This document shows positions 23,352 to 33,615 of a stretch of 64,000 bases of DNA, piece by piece; positions within the stretch are counted from its first letter, which is position 1, and each line of letters opens with the position of its first letter. The notes under the pieces are model-generated. The model was not told where the DNA came from. It worked only from the letters and a program-made list of their open reading frames with translations, and did not search any database. A program made the position numbers and the translations under genes. The DNA is from Garcia nutans (lineage: Eukaryota; Streptophyta; Magnoliopsida; Malpighiales; Euphorbiaceae): contig CANTUV010000003.1 of assembly GCA_947685225.1 (NCBI GenBank), positions 3,542,001 to 3,606,000 on the forward strand. The letters run 5' to 3'.

Positions 23352-23376
23352 CTAGGTTTGAGATTCTCAACCTAGG
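23351..23376 (+). promoter_or_regulatory. PBS-adjacent hairpin, element D
   Basis: CCTAGGTT pairs with AACCTAGG, and GAG with CTC, around a 3-base loop with one bulged T. It starts at the last PBS base. Homologues are at 56,843-56,868 (H) and 60,813-60,838 (I). Confidence 0.6.
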
Positions 23377-23505
23377 TAAAATGTAAGGAAAAGAATATTT
23401 TTACTTAAAAAAAAAGTGAATTTCTGAATAACATAAATGTTTATGATTGGCAGTCTTTGATCTTTAATAAGACATCATCTGCTGTGTTTGCAGATATAGG
23501 TAGTA

Positions 23506-26500
23506 ATGGATCCCCACTCACGGCAGTCAATTGAGGGAAGTGCGGAGAGTGTTGCTCCTGAGGAGGGAGCTAGGATTGATAGTGTTGAGGAGGCACCTGC
23601 TTCGGTGTCGGGTAGACCAGTTGGTGAGGATGTTCCGCTAGCTTGGTTCAGGAATATGATGGAAGTTATGAGACCAGCACCTGTGCAACCAGTGCCACCA
23701 CCCCCTCAGCCTTCAGTATCAGTGAGGCACTATGATAAGCTAAGGAAATATAGAGCAGAGGATTTCTTTGGTACAGTTGATCCAGCTGTGGCAGAACAGT
23801 GGCTTGATAGAGTTCAGAGGGTATTTGTTCAGTTGCAAGCCACCCCTGAGGAAAAGTTTGACTATGCAAGATCTTTGCTACAAAAGGATGCATATAGTTG
23901 GTGGAAAACAGTGCCCCATTCTATGGATGATCCACCAACTTTGTCATATGCTGACTTTTTGAGAGAATTTGAATTGAAGTATACTCCAAGGGAGTATAAA
24001 GATGGGAGGCAGGATCACCGGACCGTGACAGAGTATGAGGTTGAATTTATCCGGTTGAGTGAGTATGCTGGGGGAATTATAGTTGATGAGATTGATAGAT
24101 GCAGGAGATTTGAGGAGGGATTGCGGCCTTCTCTTATGTGTCATGTGGTTGGATCCAGATATACTGATTTTTCCCAGCTTGTGGCAGCAGCTCGCAGTGT
24201 GGAGAGAGCTCAAGTTATTGCAGCTGTTTCAGAGGAAGAGACTAGAGTTAGGAGGCCCCAGTTCGAGGCAGGGTCTTCTTCTGCGAAGAGAGGAAAAGGG
24301 AGTTTTGTTCCTCGGGTTGGTAGGAGTCAGAGGCCTACTGGTAGGTCAGTGCAGTCTCAGAGGCAGAGATTTAGACCTGCAGCTTCAGTGGCTAGTGCTC
24401 CAACTCCAATGACTCAGAGATCTACTTACCCCATCTGCATTCATTGTGGGAGGCCACATGGTGGTCCTTGTTGGAAAGCAGGGGTAGCGGGAGTTTGTTT
24501 CAGGTGTGGGTCACCTGATCACTTTGTGAGAGACTGCCCTGAGAGGCAAGAGCAGGTGTCAGTTGATACTGCAGCTTCTCGGCCCAGTGTGAGGGGAGGT
24601 CGAGGAAGCAGGGGCTTTGGCAGAGGAGGCAGAGTTGGGTTCAGTTCCAGAGGAGGTTCTGCACCCAAAGAGAATAGACCAGAGGAGGTGGGATCTTCTC
24701 AGAGGATTTATGTGATGCAGAGGCAGCCTGATGCATCGGCAGTCATAGCTGGTACTTTTTCTTTATTTGATACTCCAGTACTTGCTTTGATTGATCCGGG
24801 TTCCACCCATTCTTATATTAGTGCATCTATTTTGCCTGTTTTTGATGTGCATGCTGAGTCCCTAGGATTTGATGTGTTAGTGACAAATCCATTAGGGCAT
24901 AGTGTGGTTGTGAGTAAGGTGCACCGAGATAGTGCAGTAAGGGTGCAAGGTGAGGAGTTCCTTGGAGACTTGATTGAGATGCCATTTAAGGAATATGATG
25001 TGATCTTAGGAATGGATTGGCTATCTCGACATGGAGCTGTGGTGGATTGTAAAAAGAAAATTGTTTCTTTGAGGACTGTTGATGGTAGAGAAGTGTTAGT
25101 ATCTAATGAGCAGGAACAACTAGCCTCCTTATTTGTTTCAGCTGTTGCAGCTAGGAGATTGATTAGAAAGGGGTGTGAAGCCTATCTTGCTCATGTGGTG
25201 GATACTAGAGTGAAGGGTTCTCCCATTGATAGCATTGCCACAGTTGCTGAGTTTCCAGATGTTTTTCCAGATGAGTTGCCAGGATTGCCTCCTGAGAAAG
25301 AGGTGGAGTTTGGTATTGAATTGTTGCCTGGTACCACTCCTATCTCGATTACTCCTTGCAGAATGGCACCAGCAGAATTAAGGGAGTTGAAAGTACAATT
25401 ACAGGAGTTATTGGACAAAGGATTTATTCGCCCTAGTGTTTCTCCTTGGGGAGCTCCTGTGCTATTTGTGAAGAAGAAAGATGGTACCATGAGGTTGTGT
25501 ATCGATTATAGGCAATTGAATAAGGTGACTATTAAAAATAAATATCCTTTGCCTAGAATTGATGATCTCTTTGATCAGTTGAAGGGTGCAGCTGTGTTTT
25601 CTAAAATTGATCTGAGATCTGGGTACCATCAGCTAAGAGTCAGAGCTAAGGATGTTCCGAAGACAGCTTTTCGGACCAGGTATGGGCATTATGAGTTTTT
25701 AGTTATGCCTTTTGGTCTGACGAATGCACCTGCAGCTTTTATGGATTTGATGAATAGGGTGTTTAGGCCCTATCTGGATCAGTTTGTAGTGGTCTTCATC
25801 GATGATATTCTGGTGTATTCGCGGAATGAAGAGGAACATGATATGCATCTGCGAATTGTGTTGCAGATTTTGAGAGAGAAGCAGTTGTTTGCCAAATTGT
25901 CGAAGTGTGAGTTCTGGTTGGATCAAGTAGCTTTTCTCGGACATATTGTTTCTGCAGAAGGCATCAGAGTTGATTCGAGCAAAGTTGAAGCTATTCTGAA
26001 TTGGAGTCCACCCAAGTCGGTGACAGAGGTTAGAAGTTTTCTGGGTTTGGCAGGCTATTACCGGCGATTTGTAAAAGGGTTTTCCCTGATAGCTACTCCA
26101 CTCACCATATTGCTTCGTAAGGGAGTGAGGTTTTTGTGGACGGATCAGTGTCAGGCGAGCTTTGAGCAGTTGAGAGATATGTTAACTCAAGCGCCTGTTC
26201 TTACTTTACCTGTGGAAGGCAAACCATATGTGATCTACAGTGATGCTTCACATAGAGGTTTGGGGTGTGTATTGATGCAGGAAGGGAAAGTTATAGCTTA
26301 TGCATCTCGACAGTTGAAACCGCATGAGCTTAATTATCCAACCCATGATTTGGAATTGGCTGCCATTGTATTTGCATTGAAAATTTGGCGTCACTATCTG
26401 TTTGGGGAGAAATGTTTCATCTACACTGATCACAAGAGTTTGAAGTATTTGGGTGTTCAGAAAGAGCTCAATCTTCGTCAGAGGAGATGGTTAGAATTGA

Positions 26501-26706
26501 TTAAAGACTACGACTGCTTGATTGACTATCATCCAGGTAAAGCAAATGTTGTTGCTGATGCCTTGAGTCAGAAGTCTGTAGCTGGTTTAACTGTGTATTC
26601 GCTCTCGTTGCTTGTTGAGTTGAGAGCATTGCATGTCAGTTTTGTACCTTGTGATGATGGTGCATTGTTGGCACAGTTGCAATTGAAGCCAGTTTTGCTA
26701 GATTAG
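23506..26706 (+). CDS. Gag-Pol of element D, first part (gag, protease, RT, RNase H)
   Basis: 1066 codons start at the first Met after the leader. Order: gag core (EQWLDRVQRVFVQLQATPEE, from about residue 88), CCHC knuckle CFRCGSPDHFVRDC near residue 330, and protease LIDPGSTHSYIS near 428. RT has KKKDGTMRLCIDYRQLNK, LRSGYHQLRV and catalytic FIDDILVYS near 764; RNase H has YVIYSDASHRGLGCVLMQ near 910 and DYHPGKANVVADALSQK near 1008. A TAG at 26,704-26,706 ends it, but the frame continues into integrase. Relative to H the gag lacks an 8-residue stretch near 24,005 (in-frame 24-bp loss). It makes particle proteins and copies RNA to DNA. Confidence 0.93.
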   Translation: MDPHSRQSIEGSAESVAPEEGARIDSVEEAPASVSGRPVGEDVPLAWFRNMMEVMRPAPVQPVPPPPQPSVSVRHYDKLRKYRAEDFFGTVDPAVAEQWLDRVQRVFVQLQATPEEKFDYARSLLQKDAYSWWKTVPHSMDDPPTLSYADFLREFELKYTPREYKDGRQDHRTVTEYEVEFIRLSEYAGGIIVDEIDRCRRFEEGLRPSLMCHVVGSRYTDFSQLVAAARSVERAQVIAAVSEEETRVRRPQFEAGSSSAKRGKGSFVPRVGRSQRPTGRSVQSQRQRFRPAASVASAPTPMTQRSTYPICIHCGRPHGGPCWKAGVAGVCFRCGSPDHFVRDCPERQEQVSVDTAASRPSVRGGRGSRGFGRGGRVGFSSRGGSAPKENRPEEVGSSQRIYVMQRQPDASAVIAGTFSLFDTPVLALIDPGSTHSYISASILPVFDVHAESLGFDVLVTNPLGHSVVVSKVHRDSAVRVQGEEFLGDLIEMPFKEYDVILGMDWLSRHGAVVDCKKKIVSLRTVDGREVLVSNEQEQLASLFVSAVAARRLIRKGCEAYLAHVVDTRVKGSPIDSIATVAEFPDVFPDELPGLPPEKEVEFGIELLPGTTPISITPCRMAPAELRELKVQLQELLDKGFIRPSVSPWGAPVLFVKKKDGTMRLCIDYRQLNKVTIKNKYPLPRIDDLFDQLKGAAVFSKIDLRSGYHQLRVRAKDVPKTAFRTRYGHYEFLVMPFGLTNAPAAFMDLMNRVFRPYLDQFVVVFIDDILVYSRNEEEHDMHLRIVLQILREKQLFAKLSKCEFWLDQVAFLGHIVSAEGIRVDSSKVEAILNWSPPKSVTEVRSFLGLAGYYRRFVKGFSLIATPLTILLRKGVRFLWTDQCQASFEQLRDMLTQAPVLTLPVEGKPYVIYSDASHRGLGCVLMQEGKVIAYASRQLKPHELNYPTHDLELAAIVFALKIWRHYLFGEKCFIYTDHKSLKYLGVQKELNLRQRRWLELIKDYDCLIDYHPGKANVVADALSQKSVAGLTVYSLSLLVELRALHVSFVPCDDGALLAQLQLKPVLLD

Positions 26707-27678
26707 ATTAAAGAGGCTCAGATGACGGATATGAAGATTCAAAAGATTATTTCAGATTGCAAAAATGAAAAATCTAGAGATTTTGTTGTGAAAAGTGATG
26801 GGAGTCTCTGGTTCAAGAGCAGATTGTGTGTACCCGATGATGCTGTTTTGAAAAAGGTCATTTTGGAAGAAGCTCATCAGTCGATGTTTGCTATGCATCC
26901 GGGTAATACGAAGATGTATCATGATTTGAGACAGCATTATTGGTGGATTGGGTTGAAAAGAGACATTGCTGAGTTTGTATCGAAATGTCTCACTTGTCAG
27001 AAGGTTAAAGCAGAGCACCAAGTTCCAACCGGGTTGTTGCAACCGTTGTCAGTACCAGAATGGAAGTGGGAAAGAGTGACAATGGATTTTGTGTCTGGTT
27101 TGCCATTGACACAAAAGAAGCATGATGCTATATGGGTGATTGTGGATAGATTGACTAAAACAGCTCATTTCCTTCCGGTGCGGATGGATTACTCTTTGGA
27201 GAGGTTGGCTGAGCTGTATATCCATGAGATTGTGAAACTGCATGGTGTTCCAACTTCTTTAGTGTCTGATCGAGATCCCAGGTTTACTTCAAGATTTTGG
27301 AAGAGTTTGCTTAGTGCTTTGGGTTCTCGACTGCACTTCAGCACTGCTTTTCATCCACAGACGGATGGACAGTCAGAGAGGGTGATACAGATTCTTGAGG
27401 ATATGTTGAGGAGCTGTGTCATCGATTTCTCTGGAAGTTGGGACAGATTTCTACCGCTTGTGGAATTTGCTTACAACAACAGTCACCAATCCAGCATTGG
27501 TATGGCACCATTTGAAGCATTGTATGGTAGACGGTGCAGGACACCTCTTTGTTGGAGTGAACTTGGTGAAGGTAAAATAATTGGCCCTGATTTGATTCAA
27601 GAAACTGAAGAAAAAGTAAAGTTGATTCGAGGCAGGTTAAAACAGCTTCAGACCGACAGAAGTCTTATGCAGATCTGA
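26707..27678 (+). pseudogene. Integrase of element D (after premature TAG)
   Basis: The same frame as the upstream polyprotein. It has the HHCC zinc domain (HPGNTKMYHDLRQHYWW, CLTCQK) and a DDE core: D in TMDFVSGLP, D in LVSDRDPRFTSRFW and E in TDGQSERVIQILEDML. It then reads NNSHQSSIGMAPFEALYGRR. The TAG separating it differs by one transition from a Gln codon, so the lesion is probably recent. A small deletion near 27,650 shifts the frame, and reading ends at 27,678. Integrase joins the DNA copy to chromatin. Confidence 0.92.
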
Positions 27679-28124
27679 AAAGGAGAGACATAGAGTTTAA
27701 TGTTGGAGATAAGGTATTTTTGAAAGTATCTCCTTGGAAGAAGATTTTGAGGTTCGGTCGGAAAGGGAAATTGAGTCCTCGATTCATTGGGCCGTATGAA
27801 GTGTTAGAAAGAGTTGGGCCAGTGGCGTATCGACTTGCTTTGCCACCTGAGTTGGATCGTATTCATAATGTGTTTCATGTTTCTATGTTGAGGAGATATA
27901 GGTCGGATCCATCTCATGTGTTGCCATTTGAATCTATTGAGGTGAGCCCAGACTTGACATTTGAAGAGGAACCAGTTGCTATCTTGGCACGAGAAGTGAA
28001 AGAGTTGAGGAACAAGAGTGTACCATTGGTGAAAGTGTTATGGAAGAATCATGGAAAAGAAGAAGCAACTTGGGAAAGTGAGCAATTTATGCAAGAGCAG
28101 TATCCGCAGTTGTTTCAGCTTTGA
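27650..28124 (+). pseudogene. Integrase C-terminus with chromodomain, element D
   Basis: The continuing frame after the shift at about 27,650 reads KSYADLKRRDIEF, VGDKVFLKVSPWK, RKGKLSPRFIGPYEVLERVG and RIHNVFHVSMLRRY. It closes with a chromodomain-like module (ILAREVKELRNKSVPLVKVL, then WKNHGKEEATWE), ending PQLFQL. Such C-terminal chromodomains define chromoviruses and are thought to guide insertion to heterochromatin. The form lacking part of the aromatic cage fits the Tekay/Del lineage. A conserved GAGGACGAAATTT motif follows before the PPT. Confidence 0.9.
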
Positions 28125-28156
28125 TATCAGGTAATTTCGAGGACGAAATTTCTTTT

Positions 28157-28168
28157 TAGAGGGGGAGA
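28157..28168 (+). other. Polypurine tract of element D
   Basis: AGAGGGGGAGAA lies directly before the 3' LTR start at 28,170. This is the expected plus-strand primer site. Confidence 0.9.
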
Positions 28169-28169
28169 A

Positions 28170-30738
28170 TTGTAATATCCTCATTTATGCCCTAGAAGTT
28201 TTGCATATTGTTGTTGTTGTTATTGTTGTTGTTATTGTTATATATTGGATTGAATGTATATGATGGGATAAGAAAAGAAATTGGGAGGAGAATGCTTGTG
28301 TATTTGTGTATTGGGAAAGATTTAGGGTTTAGAGAGAATGGTATATGTTGTGTATATGAGGATATATATAACATATAAATTGGTCAAATGAAGAGTCAAA
28401 GTGTTGGTTAAGTGGAAGAAGATATTTTTGTGTTAAGTGTGTAATTACATATAAGGGCTTAGATAAGACAAAAAGTTAGTTATATGATTGAGGGCATTTT
28501 GGTATTTGCTTGGATAAGAATACTTGGTGGAGATTAAAAGCAAAAATTGACTTTGTGTCTTCATCATTTTCTTCTTTCTTCATGAAGTGGCCGGCTCTCC
28601 ATTAACAAAAGGGAAAGATAAGTGTTCTTGATGCTAGAAGTGAATTGAAGAAGCAATCCAAGGTTTTGACAAAGGATTGGTGGAATTTCTTCTTCTAAAG
28701 TAAGTATTCTCTTGTTTTCCTTGTTTATTTGGAAGTTTTGTTGGAAGTGAATAAGGGTTTGGTGATTTTGTGATTTGGTGGGTTTGAGATGGGTTGTGTT
28801 GTGTTTTCAAGTGTTTAATTGATTTTAAGTTATGAGTGTAATTAGAGGTTGTTGTTGGAAATGGTGGAGATGTTGATTTGGAAGAATGGAGAAGAGTGTT
28901 GATTTAAGGGTTTTGAGATGATATGTGTTTAATTGTTATATTAATGTGTTGTGAAGTAATTCTTGTGATGAAAATGTGTTAGAACATTGATTTTGTTCAT
29001 TTGAAACATGTTATATGATGAATATTGTGTTAGAGTGAAATTGAGAAAGTGTTGGTTTTAGTTAAGGTTGTGTTGATGGGTGACACGGCCATATGCATTG
29101 GAGAGACACGGGCGTGTCAATTGATTGGGTTGGCTACTGCCTCTCTTCTTTTTAAGGACACGGGCGTGTCACTCAAGTTGGTTGGGCGTGTCATTTAATT
29201 GAGGAAGCTACTGCCTCTTTTCTTTTTAAGGACACGGGCGTGTTCATCAAATGGGTTGGGCGTGTCTTACAAATGAATTACATATTGCTTTATACTTTGT
29301 TTCTTTTTACATTGTTTTGATTCTTCAAAGGTTCCATTGTTTCTAAACTTAAATATGAACATTATAAACATGTTTCAAACACAAGAATGATCTAATCAAA
29401 TGAATGTGGAAGATCATTAAGCTATGAATCATATCAATTGTGTTTTGCCCTAATTGCATTGTTGAGGTTTAGCAATGTTGTTATGCACTTTGAATGGTAA
29501 TGTGTTTCATGAGTAATGTATATTGAAATGTTGTATCAAAGATGAAATGATAATTCAAATAAGATATAATATGAGACAATGCCATTGTGTTTGGCTATGA
29601 TGAATGATGCTATATGAGATATAATGTGATCATGGATGAGATAAATATACACTTGAATAATGAAGTGTTATATTGTGAAATGAAATGTGAAGCCATTGTT
29701 ATTGGCTAATGTGATTCAATGGAGATAAATGAGGCATGTTTGCCTAAATGATAATGAGAATTGAGAATGAAATCTAAATGAATTGTGTGGCTAATGTGTT
29801 ATTCCATTTTCAGAGTTTGTGGTTGGTGGCATGCCTAATAAGTGTAACAATCTCTTGAAGTTAGGTTGGATTGGATCCTTGAAGCCTAATTGAGATGTTA
29901 CCACCCTTGAAGCTAGGTTGGATTAGTTCTTGAAGCCAAGTTGGGTAGAAGCTTAGCATGCTTTGCTCCCCTTGAAGCTTGGTTGAACTTGATCCTTGAA
30001 GCCTAGTTGGGTATATGATATTGATAAATGTGATAACAAACCAAAGCATTAACTCTGAAAATTGAATGCCATATTAGTGTGTCTTGGGCCCATGCTTGTC
30101 TTTGTTTAGTGTTGTTTATGGATTGTTTAATGATTAGTTAATGAAGTATGAGAAAAGATGTTGAAATGTGATATGCACATATTTATATGTTGAATTATGA
30201 AATGTAAAGGTATGATGTTAGCTTTGCATTTAAATGGTTACATGTATAATATGAATTGAGAATTGACATTGTATTGTATTAAAGCATATCAATAGCATGT
30301 TTTATCTTACTAAGCCGTTGGCTTAGCGCGATAGTGTTTAATCGCGCAGGTAATAGAGTTGATAGAGTTGAACCCGGTAGTTCTTCAAGACCAAGTGAGA
30401 GTAGACCTTGAGGAATCCATTTTTGGGAGCTTAAAGATCAAAGCAGACTTGCCAATCATGTATACTTCTTTATATTTTGTAAAGAAATGTTTAATGTGTA
30501 AATATGTAATTATTTTATAACTTCCGCTGTGTAATATTTAAATATATATATATATAACTAATATGTTTTGTTTTATAAGTAAATGACCTATTTTTCTATA
30601 ATGAATAATGATAAGGGTATTGAATCAAATTGAAAGTGTTTTTGAATGTTAAGGAAACCGTAGCATCCCTATGTTTGATGCACTTATGCTACATTGTTGT
30701 GGTTGTAGTGTGTGTGCATTGGATATGGGAGTGTTACA
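28170..30738 (+). repeat. Element D 3' LTR
   Basis: 2569 bp, nearly identical to the 5' LTR. It holds the same GACACGGGCGTGTC array (29,081-29,265), CTTGAAGC repeat (29,853-30,010, without the 5-bp loss seen in the 5' LTR) and double hairpin (30,310-30,347). Confidence 0.95.
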
Positions 30739-30743
30739 AGTTG

Positions 30744-31980
30744 AGACTTTAGTATCAGCATAGAGATTAGCATTTGAATTCATTCAGGATCAATTTTCAT
30801 TCTACAATTCATGACATATAAATCTTTGAGAACCCACCTTTGTGAGTTTTGAGCCTCATAGATTGAATATTAGTTTCAATTGATTTTCTTTTCTTAAGTG
30901 TGAACCTTCATGATTTTGCATCTCTAGAGCTTGCTTTTGCATACTAATTGAACTCACATTATGATTTCATCTCAAGTTTTAAAATGATGAAGGCAAATTA
31001 GGTTAGCCCTTTAGCTTAAAAAGACCTCCCTTAATTATGAATTCCTTAGTGAGCCCAGTTGAGCCTTAAACCTTTTCTTGATTGATCAACACAATTCACA
31101 ACTCAACTTTCTCTTATTATCATCATACCTGCATTAAGGAATGTAGTTTCTTATGATATGACAATAGGGTGGTTTGATTCAAAAGTGTGGGGTAAGCAAT
31201 TAAAAAAAATTAAAAAAAATTGTATTGCTATTTGGGGTTGAAATGCATACTTTGCACATTGTATTTGCTAAGAGTTGGTTATTCTTTTCCTCTTCATTTT
31301 AAGCTAGATGTTCCATGCAATTTTATATTTTGAATATATATATATAAAGAAAGAGAAATATAAAAAAAAGAAAAAGAAAAGAAAAATAAATAAATAAAAG
31401 AAAATAAAGAAAATATATATATATATACAAAATTCGTATATTTTCTAGCATTAGTTATCAAAGAGGAATGTCGACTCATGTACTTTTATTTTAAGTGTGC
31501 AAGAATGTAAGATTATCAAGGGTTGGTGAATATGCCATTTGAGGGAGCTATGAGTTTCTGAGCAAGAGTATTGTCTAATTTAGATACTCCATTTCTTGAT
31601 GTTCAAGCTTAAATGTCTTTTCTCATACCTTCACCTTAGCCCCATTACATCCAAATAAAAGACCTTCGGATTATTTCTTGAGAAAATCAGTGAGGGAGAT
31701 TGGATAATTAAGCAAGTTTATGGTAGTATGTAGTCATGAGTGGTTTGAGTGAATTAACCTTTGAAATCGAGTGAAAAACTTAGATGAGAGATGAGATTTG
31801 TATGTCTGGATTAATGAATGAGTTAAGAAAATCTTGATTGAAGGAAATTGCAATTATTTATGGCTGAGTCTTAAAGGATTTCATCTTATATACTGGAATT
31901 ATAGTTAAGGTTGTTTGAGTTTTTAATTTATGCCATGTGAATTTGCTTGAGAACAAGCAAAGTTTTAAGTGTGGGGTAGT
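30744..31980 (+). other. Element C non-coding 3' region after insertion D
   Basis: AT-rich sequence with no coding frame. It has AAGTGTGGGG at 31,183-31,192, an A-rich run near 31,360-31,410 and an AT microsatellite near 31,412. It ends with the purine tract AAGTGTGGGGTAG (31,967-31,979) just before the 3' LTR, the likely PPT. Confidence 0.65.
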
Positions 31981-33615
31981 TGTTTTATTAGTTTTTGTCA
32001 TAGAATTGTGTCTTATTCATTATGATAATTATTGTTTTCTTTAGGTATTTTGGTAGTTTAATATGTTTGTTTAGTGTTTTCATTAATTATGGTAGTTTTA
32101 TTTTATTTAAGTGTTTGTGTTAATTTTGTCCTAGTTTTTAGTGTGTGTTTGTGTGTTGTTAGTTAATGTTTATTTGATTCTTGTTTAAAGTGTTTTTCAA
32201 GTATTTGAGTTAGGTTAATATGCAAGGAACCATACCAAGGATCAAGAGAGGAAAGAAAGACCAAGGAACCAAGAGGAAGAAAATAATGACAGTAGCTGAC
32301 ACATGCAGAGGACACGACCAAGCTTGTGGCCGTGTCCCATACCAAGCTAAGGAAGAAGACCAAGACACAGAAGGTGACACACTCAAGGGACACGGCCAAG
32401 CTTGTGGTGGTGTCCCTCCAAATTTGTCAAACACGGCCAAGCTTCCTCCAAACTGGCCGTGTCACTCACCACTCCAAAGAAGAAAAGAAGAAAATCACAC
32501 ATGAGCGAACACACTCAGGGGACACAACCAAGCTTATGGATGTGTCCCTCCAAGAACCTCAAACACGGCCAAGTTCACTTGTCCTTGGCCATATCACTCA
32601 TGGATTAAAGAGAACGCCGATTTTTGGAGCAGAGGTTTCGTATAAATATTAAAGTTAGGGTTTTCAAAGGTGTAGAGAGTTTTGAGTTTTGTTGAGCCGT
32701 CAAAGAAAATAAGTTAGGGTTTCATATTTGTTTTCTTTGATATTTTTTATTACACTTTGATGCAAAACATTCTAGATTAAATTGTTCATGCCATTGCAAC
32801 ATTCTTCTAGCAAGATCTGATCAAGAGATTCTTCAGAAGCTTACAGGGAGTTTGTAATTTGGTTTTATTCTCAAACTTTATCTCTTAAATTTCTTGGGAA
32901 TTGTATTCATGAATTTTTTTATGTCTAAACTGATTTCTTTGAATTTTAATGAGATGAATAAGTTTGATATCATTATGAACTAATTTGATCTAGTCTGAGG
33001 TTTGTATGGATCTACTATGATTATATGACTTGGTTATTGCTCTTAACTAAATTTATTTCTTTAGCCTTGATTGAATGGAATATTGTTAATATATAATTGA
33101 TTGGCCACCAATTATGTGTTTTAGGTATTAGATGAAGAATTGAGAGATGAAGTCTAATGCTGGAACAATTCAATTAGGGATTTAGGTGAATTAGAGATAT
33201 AACCTAAGAAAAAGATCATATCAATTGTAACAAGATTAGTTGAAAGAGGTTTGAATGTGAGAGCTTATTTCCTTGACTCGATTAATTAAGTTGCTTGAGA
33301 TTTAATCTTTGAAATTAAATTGGGTGAGAGGAATAACCGTTCATACATATAAGCTAGTAGAGAAGTGCAAACCCTAGACCTTTCTATAAGAGAATCAATA
33401 CATCATCTTAGTTTACTTTTATTGTTTTAAACTCCAATCATCTATTTTCATTAGTTGTAAGCAATTTAAATTTATTCTAATCTGTTACTAGCAACCTAAT
33501 AATCAATTAGCTTATCTAGCTTCCTTGAGAGACGACCTTGGGGCGATCACCTTTGCTACAGCTACCACGTATACTTGTGAGTGACGCTTATAGTAGAGTT
33601 AATTAGAGCGCAACA
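31981..33615 (+). repeat. Element C 3' LTR
   Basis: 1635 bp, the same length as the 5' LTR but visibly diverged. The palindrome array (32,310-32,598) carries clustered transitions such as GACACGACC, GACACAACC and GGCCATATC. It ends at GCGCAACA and is followed by the rest of element E. Confidence 0.92.

Larger units (their letters stand above)
20769..30738 (+). mobile_element. Element D: young Tekay-type chromovirus
   Basis: A complete element of 9970 bp. The LTRs are 20,769-23,332 and 28,170-30,738, with perfect 5-bp duplication AGTTG (20,764-20,768 and 30,739-30,743), a Met-tRNA-type PBS, gag-pro-RT-RH-IN with a chromodomain, and a PPT. By eye the LTRs differ at six sites and one 5-bp indel (GTACCC versus GTTACCACCC near 22,495 and 29,897), so insertion was recent. 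The gag-pol has one stop and one frameshift. Confidence 0.95.
13891..33615 (+). mobile_element. Element C: Athila-like Ty3/gypsy, deletion derivative
   Basis: It has two LTRs of 1635 bp (13,891-15,525 and 31,981-33,615), both starting TGTTTTATTAG and ending CAACA, and an Asp-tRNA-type PBS (15,532-15,549). Gag, protease, an integrase tail and an ATHILA-type ORF follow, and a purine tract precedes the 3' LTR. The flanks are GCCAG (13,886-13,890) and TTCAG (33,616-33,620), an imperfect 5-bp duplication. It sits inside a GACACGGCC palindrome of element E. RT, RNase H and the integrase core are gone, so it could move only with help. It hosts element D. Confidence 0.92.
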
